Position numbers and translations under genes: made by a program
Assembly: GCA_024405435.1 (NCBI GenBank)
Contig: JAKSOU010000017.1
Location: 1 to 46,766, forward strand
Direction of reading: 5' to 3'
DNA length: 46,766 nucleotides
From: Akkermansia sp.
GTDB taxonomy: Bacteria; Verrucomicrobiota; Verrucomicrobiia; Verrucomicrobiales; Akkermansiaceae
Shown here: one piece after another, positions 19,501 through 31,500 of the stretch
Layout of the letters: the number at the start of each line of letters is the position of its first letter
Position numbering within the stretch: position 1 is the first letter of the stretch
The notes under the pieces: model-generated
What the model was told of the DNA's origin: nothing
Database searches by the model: none
What the model saw: only the letters and a program-made list of their open reading frames with translations

Positions 19501-22500
19501 GCGGCGGTGGCGAGCTGGTGGTGAACTTCCTGCTGGAGGACAGCGCCGCGGAGCTCGTGCTCGGCAACGAGTACACCACGGGTACCGTCACCCTCACCAA
19601 CATCTGGAACCAGATTGGCTCCATCAACTTCGCGGGCCGTGTCACCCTCAACTATACCGATGAGGAGGCACTCGGCGGATCCAAAATCAGCCTCGGCTAC
19701 TCCAACCGCGTCATCGGCTCGGCCAGCCTGCTCAAGAGCATCACCCGCAGCTCGGACGGCGTGCTCCTGCTGGACAAGATGCCGGAGGCGAACGTGGACC
19801 TGACCGACCACCACTTCATGGCGCTGGGCTCCGACGGTGACATGGTGTACAGCGGCAGCATCACGCCCACCGCGGGCAGCTACCGCTTCGGCGGCATCAC
19901 CGGCACGCTGGAGCTGCAGACCGCGCTGACGGACGGTGATGGCGAGACCCGCAACCTGCTGGTGGACGGCCAGGGCTATGCCGGCGGCACGCTCGCGCTC
20001 GCCACGCAGGCCTCCCTCACCGGGGAGGTGGTGGTCACCGGGCACGATACCGACCGCCATCCCGAATTCAGCGGCGGCGACATCTCTCTGCGGCTGGACA
20101 CCGCGGACGCCATCACGTCCGCCTCCCGCATCACCGTGAAGGAAGGCGGCAGCATCGATATCAACGGCACCACCCAGACCTTCCACGGCTTCAACATGGA
20201 GGCGGGGAGCGCGCTGGTGGACACCTCCGAGCTGTGGAGCGGCAGCGCCGTGGTGGATGTGGCGGCTGGCGCCACCTCCCGGCTGGAAGGCAATGTGGAC
20301 GTGTACAGCCTCACCAAGACCGGGCAGGGCGATATGGTGCTGGGCGGCAGCAACAACTACGGCGTGTTCTTCATCGAGGCGGGCCGCGTGCTGCTGGAGA
20401 ACGGCAACGCGCTGAGCGCCACGGGCACCGCCATGCTTGAAAGCGGCGGCGTGCTGGATGCGAGCAATGTGGACATCTCCGCCGCCATCGGCTTTGCGGG
20501 CGGCACGCTGCAGGTGGGCACCAAGAGGGTGGCCGGCAGCCTGGCCGTGGCCAAGGGATATGAAGGCACCGTGCAGCAGAACGCCGACAACATCACCACC
20601 TCCATCAATTCCGGCCTGCAGGTGGCCCAGGGCGCAACCCTCAAGCTCTCCGGCAACCACGGCAACTTCAACTTCTCCGCAGAGGAAATCAACGAGGACG
20701 GCGGTACCATCGCCCTGGAGGGCAACAGAATCGCCTTCACCAACGGCAAGGAGATGACCATCGGCGGTGTCGTCAGCCTCCAGGGGCAGGGCCTTGCCGC
20801 CAACGAGCGCGTCACCCTTTACAGCGACGGCTCGGCGGACAACATGATCCGCAACATCAACGAGCTCCACATCGTGGACGGCCAGAGCGCCGCCATCCAG
20901 GAAGCCTCGTGGAACACCATCTGGAACATCCACTGCCTCACCGGCAGCGGCGACCTCAAGTGGGTGTCCAACACCACCCACTGGTACTCCGCCCGCGTGG
21001 TGCTGGACGGCGCCAACTCCTTCACCGGGCAGTTCACCGCGGAGCGCACCTACGGCAACGTTGCCGAACGCTGCTACCAGTCCTTCGTGGAGGCCCGGCA
21101 CGACCTCGCCATGCAGCACATGGACGTCTCCGTCATCGGCAAGGGCGCCCAGAGCAACATGGCGCTGGCGGTCAACACGGACAACCTGCAGATGCGCAGC
21201 CTTTCCGGCAACGGGTACGCCCTGCTGTATGCGGGCGCCGCCCTGGAGGGCGCGGACCACGACAAGGATGAACCGCTGAAGGCGGCGCCGGAATCCACGC
21301 GCCGCGCCACCCTCACCATCACCGGCACGGGCGACCACACGTTCAGCGGCAATGTCTCCGGGCAGGACCACTACATCGGCTACGAGACCAAGGAGGACGG
21401 AACACAGGTGAAGGTGGCGGACGTGACCAACGCCGGCATCAGCATCGTGATGGACGGCCAGGGCAAACAGACCTTCAACGGCGCGCGCACCCGCTTCAAC
21501 AGCGTGACGGTGCACTCCGGCGTCCTGGAGCTCGCCTCCGCGGACCTCACCATCAAGGAGGACGTGACCATCACCCGCGGCGCGGAGCTGCAGCTGAGCC
21601 AGGCGTACGCGCTGGACAGCGGCAAGACCCTCACGGTGCTGGCGAACGAGCCCCGCACCTCCGCCAGGCTCAGCGGCGGGCTGGCCCTCAACGGCGGCAC
21701 CCTTACCTTCTCCGCGGAGGGACTTTCCGATTCCGCGCCCGCGCTGATACTCGACTCGCTGAGCGGCAGCAGCGTCACCCTCAACTTCACGGAGACGCAC
21801 GCCTTCACCTCCGGCGTGCAGTACCACCTTGCCGACCAGGACTGGAGCCACATCCACATCACGGACGCCACGGAGGGGCTCACCTATCTCACCGCCTCCT
21901 ACCAGCAGGACGCGAACGGCCTGTACGTGAGCTTCACCACCAAGGAGGGCAACCTGATTTGGGGCGGCACGGACGACGAGCGTGAATGGAGTTCCCACAC
22001 CTTCGGACCGTCGGGCCAGGTGCCCACGTCCAACCAGACCGCCGTGTTCAACGATGCCGCGCCCAACCACCACGTCAACATCACGGACAATGTGAAGGTG
22101 GCGGGCTTGGTCTTCGATGCCGCGGGCGACTACGACCTTAAGTCCGATAACGGCTCCACCGTCACCGCGGGCAGCGTTGTCCAATCCGGCAGCGGCACCA
22201 CCACCCTCACAGAAGCCGTGCGCGTGGGCACCGACCAGAGCCATGGCACCGTCACCGTTACCGACGGCGAGCTGCGCGTCACGGATGATGCCGTGCTGCA
22301 AAACGTGGACACCATCACGGGCGGCGGCACGCTGGGCGTGGATTTCGGCGAGGGGTACACGGGAACCATCGGCGCACTGTTTGCGGAGGGTTCGTCCGTG
22401 GGTTCCCTGCGTGTTGTGAGCGGCACCTTTGAAGCGTATGGAACCCCCGGCTACGCGGGGCTGCAGCTGGACGCCGGCGCGGGGTACACCGTGGACGCGG

Positions 22501-25500
22501 AGCAGTCGCTGGCGTACATGCAGGTGGGGCAGGGCGATGGCGGCTCTCCCGCCATGCTGAACCTCGGCAACAGCAAGCTCACCGCCGCCATGGTGGTGAT
22601 GCAGGGTGACCTGGCCATCTCCGGCAGCGGCGGCGAACTCCATGCCGACATCACGGGCGGCCACACCATCACCACCAGCGGCACCGTCACCCTGCGCGGC
22701 TCCAACTTCGACGGCAACCTGCACGTGCAGTCCGGCACGCTCAACATGTTCGATGGCGCGAACACCCACGTGGCGGGCATCACGATGGATGCCGGCACCA
22801 CGCTCTACCTCGGCATCTCCACTGGGTTGGAGGGCGGCGCAACCATCCACATGGGCAACAACGCCAGCCTGCGGATGGAGAACGGCGCCGGCGGCTCCCA
22901 CATTGTGAACGCCAATATCGTGATGGACGGCTCCTACGCCTCCCTCTACGGCACGCTCAACGGCAACAGCACGGTCGTGCGCGGCTCCATTGCGGGCCAC
23001 GGCACGCTCTTCCTGAAAGCCCAGAGCTCGTTCTGGAACAACTCCTGGAGCATTGAATCCCTGCTGCAGGACGGTGAAGCGGGCGCGCTGGCGCTTTCCT
23101 CCGACGGAAACGTGACCCTCTCCGCCGCCAACACCTACAGCGGCGGCACCATCATCACCGGCAACAAGCTCACCACCAACAACGAGCGCGCGCTCGGCAC
23201 AGGCACGCTCAACATGACTGGCGGCGAACTCGTCCTCAAGAAGGACCTCACCGTCGGCGGCCTCTCCGGCAGCGAGAATGCCACCATCAACCTGGGCACG
23301 AAGCGGCTCACCGTGGATTCTACCGTGGACACCCGATTCTCCGGTGAGATCAGCAACGGCTCCATCACCAAGCTCGGCAGCGGTACGCTGGAGATTGAAG
23401 TCGGCGGCGAGCTCGACAACATCTCCGTCGGCGGCGGCACGCTTGCCCTGGGTGACAGCGCCGTCACCGGGAACCTGTCCGTGGCGGCGGGCACCACGCT
23501 GGATTTCACCGGGGACATGCTGAGGCTCTCCCACGCCGTGGACAATGCCGGAACGTTCCGTTTCAGCACCCCCGGCACCAGCATCGAAATCGAGAACGGA
23601 AGCGGGTTTGACATCCACACCGACGGTTATCTGGACGTGAATGGCAACAAAGCCGAAAACGGCTTCGCCCAGGGCCTCACCATCCAGGTGTTTGAGAACA
23701 CCGGGGACGGACAAATCGAGGGGATTGCGCCGGAGGTGGCCTACATGGGCGACACCCTGACGCTGGACCTGTCCACGGGCGTGGCATCCAGGGGCGGCAG
23801 CAATTCCGCGTACACCGTGCGCATGGGAACGGTGGTGTACGACGATGCCTTTGCCGCCGCGCCCGGCGCGAAGGCGGTCGAGAGCTTCAGCCTGGCGAGC
23901 GTGGATCCTTTCGCGCCCGCCACCCTCCAGCTCTCCCGCAACCTGGACGCGGGCGTGCGCATCACCGTCTCCGGCAACGGCGGCAACATCAGCCTGGACC
24001 GGAACGTGGTGCTTTCCGCCGGGGATGTCGACATCATGCCTTTCTCCTACACCACACTACACGGCGAGGGCACATTGGCTCTGGACAGCGGAAAGGTGGT
24101 TATGCCCGACCAGATGGGCATTGCGGGCGAGGGTGAATGGACTGGTACTGTGCGCATTTCCAATACGTCCTTCAAGGACGCTGACATTACAGGCTTGGCC
24201 AACAGCACCTCCCGCGTGGAGATGTACGGCATCACCGGCGGCTATCTCAAGCAGTGGCAGTCGTCGCTGGACACCAATATCCGCCTCACGGACACGGAGA
24301 GCGGAGCCTACGCCTGGAAGTGGACGGACGGCAAGGGCTCCGGCGCTTCCACCCTCACTTTCACCGGAACGTGGGACGGCTCCGGCTCGTTCGTTGTGGG
24401 CGGTGCGGGTAAGAACCAGAACTTCACCTACAAGGGCGACCTCTCTGGCTGGACTGGACGGTACATCCAGAACGGCGACACCTCCCTGGTCACCTTCGCC
24501 GGCACGGCGGAAAGGCAGGTGGTGGGCGCTGATTTCGTGCGCAGCAACGGCACGCTGAACATGGCGGTGGGCGACGGCGCGAACGCCACCCACGCGGAAA
24601 TCCGCGGTTCTCTGCGCGATGTCTCCTCGTTGGAGGTCAAGGCTCGTTCCACCGCGGAGCTGGCGGGCGCAAACAACAGCATTGGCACCCTCACCGTCAA
24701 TGCGGACGCACAGCTTCTCAACAGCGGCACCACCACCCTCACCGGCGTGCTCACCAATTCCGGCAGCATCACCAACAGCGGCACGCTCACCATCGGCACC
24801 AAGCTGACCAACGGCACCATTGCCAACACCGGAACGCTCGTCATCAGCTCCCTGATGGAAGGCGAGGTCACCGACTACGTGGACGCCCTGGGCAGGCGCA
24901 CTTCCAACGGCAATGGGTTTGCCACCACCACGCTCACCGTGCGCGAGTCCGGCGCCACCATCAACAACTCCGGCGATGGCGTCATCCTCTACGGCGGCGT
25001 TGATGTGACGAACGACGTGGTCACCACGGGCGTGATCACCAAGCGGGTGAACTACGGCTCCTACCGCATCCTCACCACGGACGATGCCGTGGCTTACAGC
25101 ACCATAGCCTCCAAGGCGCACGATGCCCTGGAGTACATCACCATGGCGTCCGACACCCACCTGCGCGTGGATGACGGCGAGGTGCCGAACCTGCGCACTT
25201 CCCAAGTGAAAGCGGAGGGAACGGCCACGCTGGATTTGGAAGACGATACTACGCTGGTGGTGGACGCCTCCACCGCAGCCAAGGTGGCGGCAGGGGACAC
25301 CGTGACCCTGCAGATGCAGACGGACACCCCCACCACGCGCGCCTCCATCGGTGGCCTGAGCGGCGCCACCGTGAACGTCACCGGCAGCGGCGTGCTGGAT
25401 TTGGGCTCGGCGCAGCACACCGTCACCACGCTCAACATCACCGGCGCCACCGTGTACTCCAACCACTCCGGCGCGGGCGGCTTCAATGCCCACAACGCGG

Positions 25501-28500
25501 TGAATGTGAACGCGGGCGGCAAGCTCCAACTGGACAACGTGGACGTCATGGGTTACGGCAATGGATGCACCGCAACCATCACCCTCCGGGGCACCGCTGA
25601 CGAGCATGCCGTCCTCGAACTGGGCGGCCGCCAGACAGACCAGGGCACGGTCATCAACATGAAGGGCAACGCGGAGGTGCGCGCCATGGCCAACTCCAGG
25701 GTCAACGAGCAGCGCCCCATGCTGGATTTCTATAACGGCCAGCAAAGCATCAATGCCTCCGGCTCGAACAACCTCATCGCCGTGCCGTTCAGAATGCGCA
25801 ACAGCGTGAAGATCGAAGTGGCGACCGATGGCGAGCTGACGCTTGCCGGCGGCACCTATTCCGACAACCGGGGCAACACGATTACCAAGACCGGAGAGGG
25901 CAGGCTTGTGTTCGACACGTTACAGGTAGGCTACGGCGCGCACAACTACACGGGTACGCTGGCTGTCAACGGCGGTTCCGTGGAGGTGAACGCAGACGCC
26001 TCCTTCAACGTTGTCACCTCCAAGGCTGCACTCACCGTCACCGGAGGTACCACAAGCATCAGCACCTACACCGGTTCCAGCGGCTCCACCCTCACGGTGC
26101 GGGAGGGCGCAACCCTGGTCTTCAACGGCAACTCCACCCTTGCCTCCACCATCTCCAACAGCGGCACGGTCTCCTTCGGCGCTGGCTGCACCACCCTCAC
26201 GCTCAGCGGCACGTTCGAGCATCAGGACAACGTCTACCGCGACATTGCCGCAGGTACTGTCTCAACGGACGGCAACGGTCTGAAGAGCGGCGGGTATGTC
26301 AGCGTGCTGACCGGCGGCGGAGTGGTTGAAGAAGGGGTGGCAGTCAGCTTCAACGGCAGGGAATACGCACTCCAGGCGGACGGCAGGGCGTACCAGGCTG
26401 TGGAGACCGGAACCTACTACGCCCGCAAGGGAACCGCGGTGTACAACGATGCCGTGGCCGCGGAAACCTCCATCAACAAAGTCTCCCTGTCCAACGGCGT
26501 CACCCTGGACCTGCAGGCGGGGCTTGCCGACGGTGTTGCCATTGATGCCCGCGGCGGCACGGTGAACATCGGCGAGGGCGTGGTCCTTTCCCGTGAGCGC
26601 CTGACCAATTCGGCCCCCTCCAGCAACACCAGCCTGACCGGTGGTGGCACGTACCTGATGGATGTTGCCCAGGGCACGACGCTTGGCAACAATGTGCAGC
26701 TTGGCGACAACTGGAGCGGCACGCTCCGCCTCACCGGGGAGACGGAACAGACCGTGGACCTGAACGCCGTCGCTCAGCAGGGCGAAGGCTACGCTGCCCT
26801 GGAGCTGGCGGGGATGCAATCCGCGCTGCAGGCGGGCACCATCCACGCTGACCTGTTGCTCACAGACCTTGATGGTGGGCCCTCCGCGCTCACCGTGACC
26901 AATTCCGGCGCGTTCACCTTCACGGGGGATATAGACGGTTCCGGGCACATCGTGAACACGGCGGACGATTCCACGTTCGTCCTCATTGGCGGCGACCTCT
27001 CCAACTGGAGCGGCGGCATCGCGAACAACGGCGGCCTGGCCGTGGAAATCTCCGGCATGGCCAACGGCGCGGCCCTGAACGCCTCGCTCTCCCGCATCGA
27101 CAGCCTCTCCTACACCGCAAAGACGCAGGGCGACACCTTCACGGTGGCTTCCCTGGAAACGAACGCCAACGGCACCACCGTGGCGGGCAACAACGGCACG
27201 CTGGCCGTGGATGAGCTTTCCGGCGGCGGCAACCTGACGGTCAACGGCAGCGTGGCCCTTTCCGCCAAGGAATACACCGGGCAGAGAATCACCGTGCAGG
27301 ACGGCGCAGACCTCCTGCTCAACGAGCTGCAGGCGCGCCAGACTGTGCTGGACACCCGCGGCACAGTGCGCCTCGGCGCCGAGCTGGTGGAGGTGAACGC
27401 CCTGGAGGGCAGCGGCGCCATCGAGTCCGTTGGCGGGGATGTGCGCACCTTGGCCCTGTACACCGCGGGCGGACACACCTCCTCCGCCCGAATCGGCGCG
27501 AACATCGACCTGGAGATGCACGACAACGGCACCCAGACCCTGACCGGCGACCTCTCCGCCTTCAACGGCGACATCTACATGATAGCCGGCACGCTGCGCC
27601 TGCAGCAGGGCAATGATGCCACCACCATCGGCGTTCTCAACATGAACGGCGGTGCCGTGGAATTCCGCGGCGGCAGCACCTCGCTGGGCGCGGCGCGCGT
27701 CACTTCTGGCGCACAGGCCGCCATCACCGTGGCCGACGGCACATCCGTGCTACTGGGCCGCGCCATCCAGAACTCCGGCTCGCTCACCATTTCCGGGTGT
27801 CTGGATGCCAGTGCCCTGACCGCCGACCAGATGGATGTCGGCTTCATCAATACCGATGGCAAAACCACCGATGACGGCAGCGGCTTCATCGTCCGCAGCG
27901 ATGCCGTGCGCGTGGTGCGCAACGTCTCCGGCGGCACGCTCAATGCGGATGCCGCCACCGTGCGCTACAGGCAGGAGACCGTGCGCATGGACGAGGACGG
28001 CCTGGCTATCCTGGAAAGCGACCGCAGCGTGCTGGCGGACACCTACTACCTGCGCGATGAAGCCGTGTACAGCGCCATCGTCGGCAAGGCGGTGGAGCAC
28101 GGCGGCGCGCTTGAGCATGTGGCGTTCGATGCCATCGGCGAGGCCAGCCTGTCCCTGGATGCGGCCGCGGATTCCTCCATGTTCTCGGTGGACATCCTCT
28201 CCGTGGCTAACGTTGAGCTCACGCCGTCCGGAAAGCTCGCCATGGGCGAGTTCGCGGCGGGTGCGGACGGCGAGATGCGCATCTCCGGCGAAGGCACGGT
28301 GCAGCTCTCCAACCGCGCGGCCCTTGCGCGCCACACCTCGCTCACGCAGGATTGGCGCGGCACGGTGGTTCTCACCGGAAGCTCCAGCGGCGTGAACCTC
28401 GGCGCGGACGGAGGCCTCTGGACCACCGGCTCCACGGTGGAGTTCAACAACTGGTGCGGCACGCTGGCCGCAGGCTCCAACGAGGTGGGCGCCGCCGTGG

Positions 28501-31500
28501 TTCTCAACGGCATGACACTGGATGCCTCCGGGACCGATGCCGAGGTGGTGTTCAACAACACCGTCGGCGGTACGGGCGACCTGGTGAACAACAGCGGCGC
28601 GGAGCTTTCGCTCGACTTCAACGGGGATATCTCCGGCTGGAGGGGCTCGCTTGTCACCAACAGCGGCAGCACCGTTGTGAACCTGAACGCCGACCATGCT
28701 CAGGTCAACGCCGCCATTGAGAAGGACGCCGAAGGCAACGTCAACATCTATGTGGACAAGGGCGCCGCGTTCAACGCCCGTGTGCATGCGGACACCCTTG
28801 CGATAGGTGACGGCGGCGCCGTGGAAATTGCGGATGAGTTCAGCGTGGGCGACATCATGACCTACGGCTCCGTCACTGTGGACGAGGGCGCGTCCCTCAA
28901 CGTCAGCGGTTCCATATCCGACCTGAAGACGCCCATCGTCAACAACGGGGCCGTTTCCTTCACCGGGGCGGAGGTGCAGAACATCTATCTGGATAAAGAC
29001 GGGGAGTTCACATTCTCCGATGTTACCTACACGGACAAGGACGGCACAACCACCGCCAAGGGCAACGGCTTCCGCACCGGCGGAACCGCCACGCTCATCG
29101 ACATGCGGGACGGCTCCACCCTCTCCGGCGCGGAGAACGTCATCGTCTCCTACCGCGGCGACCTGTACACCATGCTGGACGACGGCACCTTCGGCGACCG
29201 CAACGGCACGCACACCTATTACATTCACGAGGACACGGTGAGCTACTCCGACATCAAGGACGTCTCCGGCCTGGTGGGATTGCACCTGGACAACACGCTG
29301 GTGCCGGGCGGCAACGCCACGCTGAACCTGGATGCCAACCTCTCGCAGGGATTGACCTCCGGCATATACTCCGACGGCGGCACCGTCAACCTGGCGCAGG
29401 GCGTGCTGCTCAAGGCCTCCCAGCTGCATGCGAATGCCGCCACCTTCCTCACCGGTGCAGGCCTGTACGACCTCGGCGAGTCCATTGCTCTGGGCATCAC
29501 GCTGGGCGACGGCTGGACCGGCACGGTGCGCATGGCCAACGTGGAGGGGCTGTCCGGTTTCAACCTGTCGAACTACGCCAAGGGCGCCGGCTCCACCGTG
29601 GCTGTCCGCGGCCTGGCTGGCTGGCTCGACCTGAACACCAACCTTCAGGGGCGCCTGATGCTGGAGAGCGATGCCTCCGAACCGGACAAGGCGGCCCTCA
29701 ACATCACGGCGGCTTCCCCGAAAACCTACACCTTCGCGGGCGGCGTGACGGGGCAGGGGGATATGCTGGCCTCCTACACCGGAGCCGATGCCTCCTTCCA
29801 GTTCCGGGGCGACCTCTCCGACTGGTCCGGCGCGTTCATCAGCTCGGGCAATGATGCCAACACCACCTCCATCAACCTGACGAACACCACCTCGCTCGTC
29901 GGCGCGGCCATCCGCAACACCAGCACGAACACCGCCCACAAGGTGAACGTGACCGTGGACAACACCGAGCAGGATGTCTACCTGAACGGAGACCTGGAGG
30001 GCATCAACACCCTCACCTACAACTCCCATGCCAATGGCCGCGCCCTTCACATCGCGGATCTGACCACCCACGCCTCCGGCACCACGCTGAACTTCACCAA
30101 CGGCCAGTTCGCCGCCCTGGTGGAGGTGGACAGCCTGCACGGCTCCGGCAAGCTTACCCTGGACAACACCTGCAAGTCCGACGGGCTGGCGCATTTCGCC
30201 ATCAACGGCGGCGACTACTCGGGCGCGATAATTGAGTTCAACGCCATGCGCGATGGATACAGCGGCGGAGATCGCCGTGTCCTCCTCACCATCGGCGATG
30301 AGCATGTGGCAGAGCATTCCGTCATCAACACCACCATCAACAAGTCTGGCGGCAAACCCGTCAACATCGGTATCGGCATCGCCGCCGAAACCGTGCGCGT
30401 GGGCGGCTTGAACGACAACATCGTCAAAGCGCAGGACACCTGCGTGTACACCCTGGTGAGCGGCACCCCCACCAACCACACGGGTGCGAACGCTACCGGG
30501 TTCACCTCCGACGGCACCGTCCGCACGCTTGAGATTGTGGGCAACGGCGGCACCTCCAAGGCCAAGGTGGGTGCCAACCTCAACATCACCATGGACAGCG
30601 CAGGGCACACCCAGTCCTTCACCGGGGACATGGCTTCCTTCAGCGGCGCCATCGATGTGCAGGCAGGCACGCTCAACATCACGCCCGCCGCCGCGCTGAG
30701 TCTCCACGCGGTGAATGTGGAGGAAGGCGCCGCCCTGGTGCTGCGTGCCGCCACCACCACCCTGGCGCAGACCATCGCCAACGCCGGCAGCCTCACCATC
30801 GGCGGCGCATTCATCCTGGATGCCATGGACATCTCCGGCACCAGCAAGTTTGCAGACGGCCAGTTCTCCAGCCGCAACGGCTTCCTGGTGGGCGGTCCCT
30901 CCATCCAGGTGGTGCAGGGCATGGGTACCACCATAGCAGAGGATGGCGTCACTATGACCTACAAGAACGAGGAGGGGCAATTTGATGCAGCCACTGGCAT
31001 CTTCACTCTCGAAGGCCAGCCCGGCACGCACTACGAGACCTTCTACGTGAACGCCTCCGGCACCGCCGAGAGCCTGGCGCACGCCCAGGATGCTTCTGGT
31101 GGCGACCTCTCCACCGTCCGTCTGACCGACGGCACCACGCTCAACATGGACCTCGCCGGCACCACGCTGAACACCGTGGAGGTGTCCCCCGCCGCATCCT
31201 CTACCCTGCATGTCACCAAGAGCGCCACCCTCTCCGCCGTCAAGGGCCTGGAGAACGGCCAGACGCTCGCCGTCACCGGAGCGGATGGCGGCAGGCTCAC
31301 CATGGCCGTGGGGGCCGACACTGCCGTGGCGGGCGCCTTTGAGGTGCGTGACGGCGGCTATGTGGTGCTGGGCAATTCCCAAGCCTTCGGCAGCCACTCC
31401 AACAAGGTTGTGATTGGCACGGGCGGCACGGTGGATGTCAACGGCAAGGCTGATGCCAAGTATGTGTACACCCTGGACGGCGGCTTCCTCACCAACACGG

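Noticed and set aside
19089..23714. 1541-codon antisense open frame in the second giant, and 1371 codons at 27750-31865
   Set aside because: Same codon-bias shadow as above; no promoter, ribosome site or recognisable domain.
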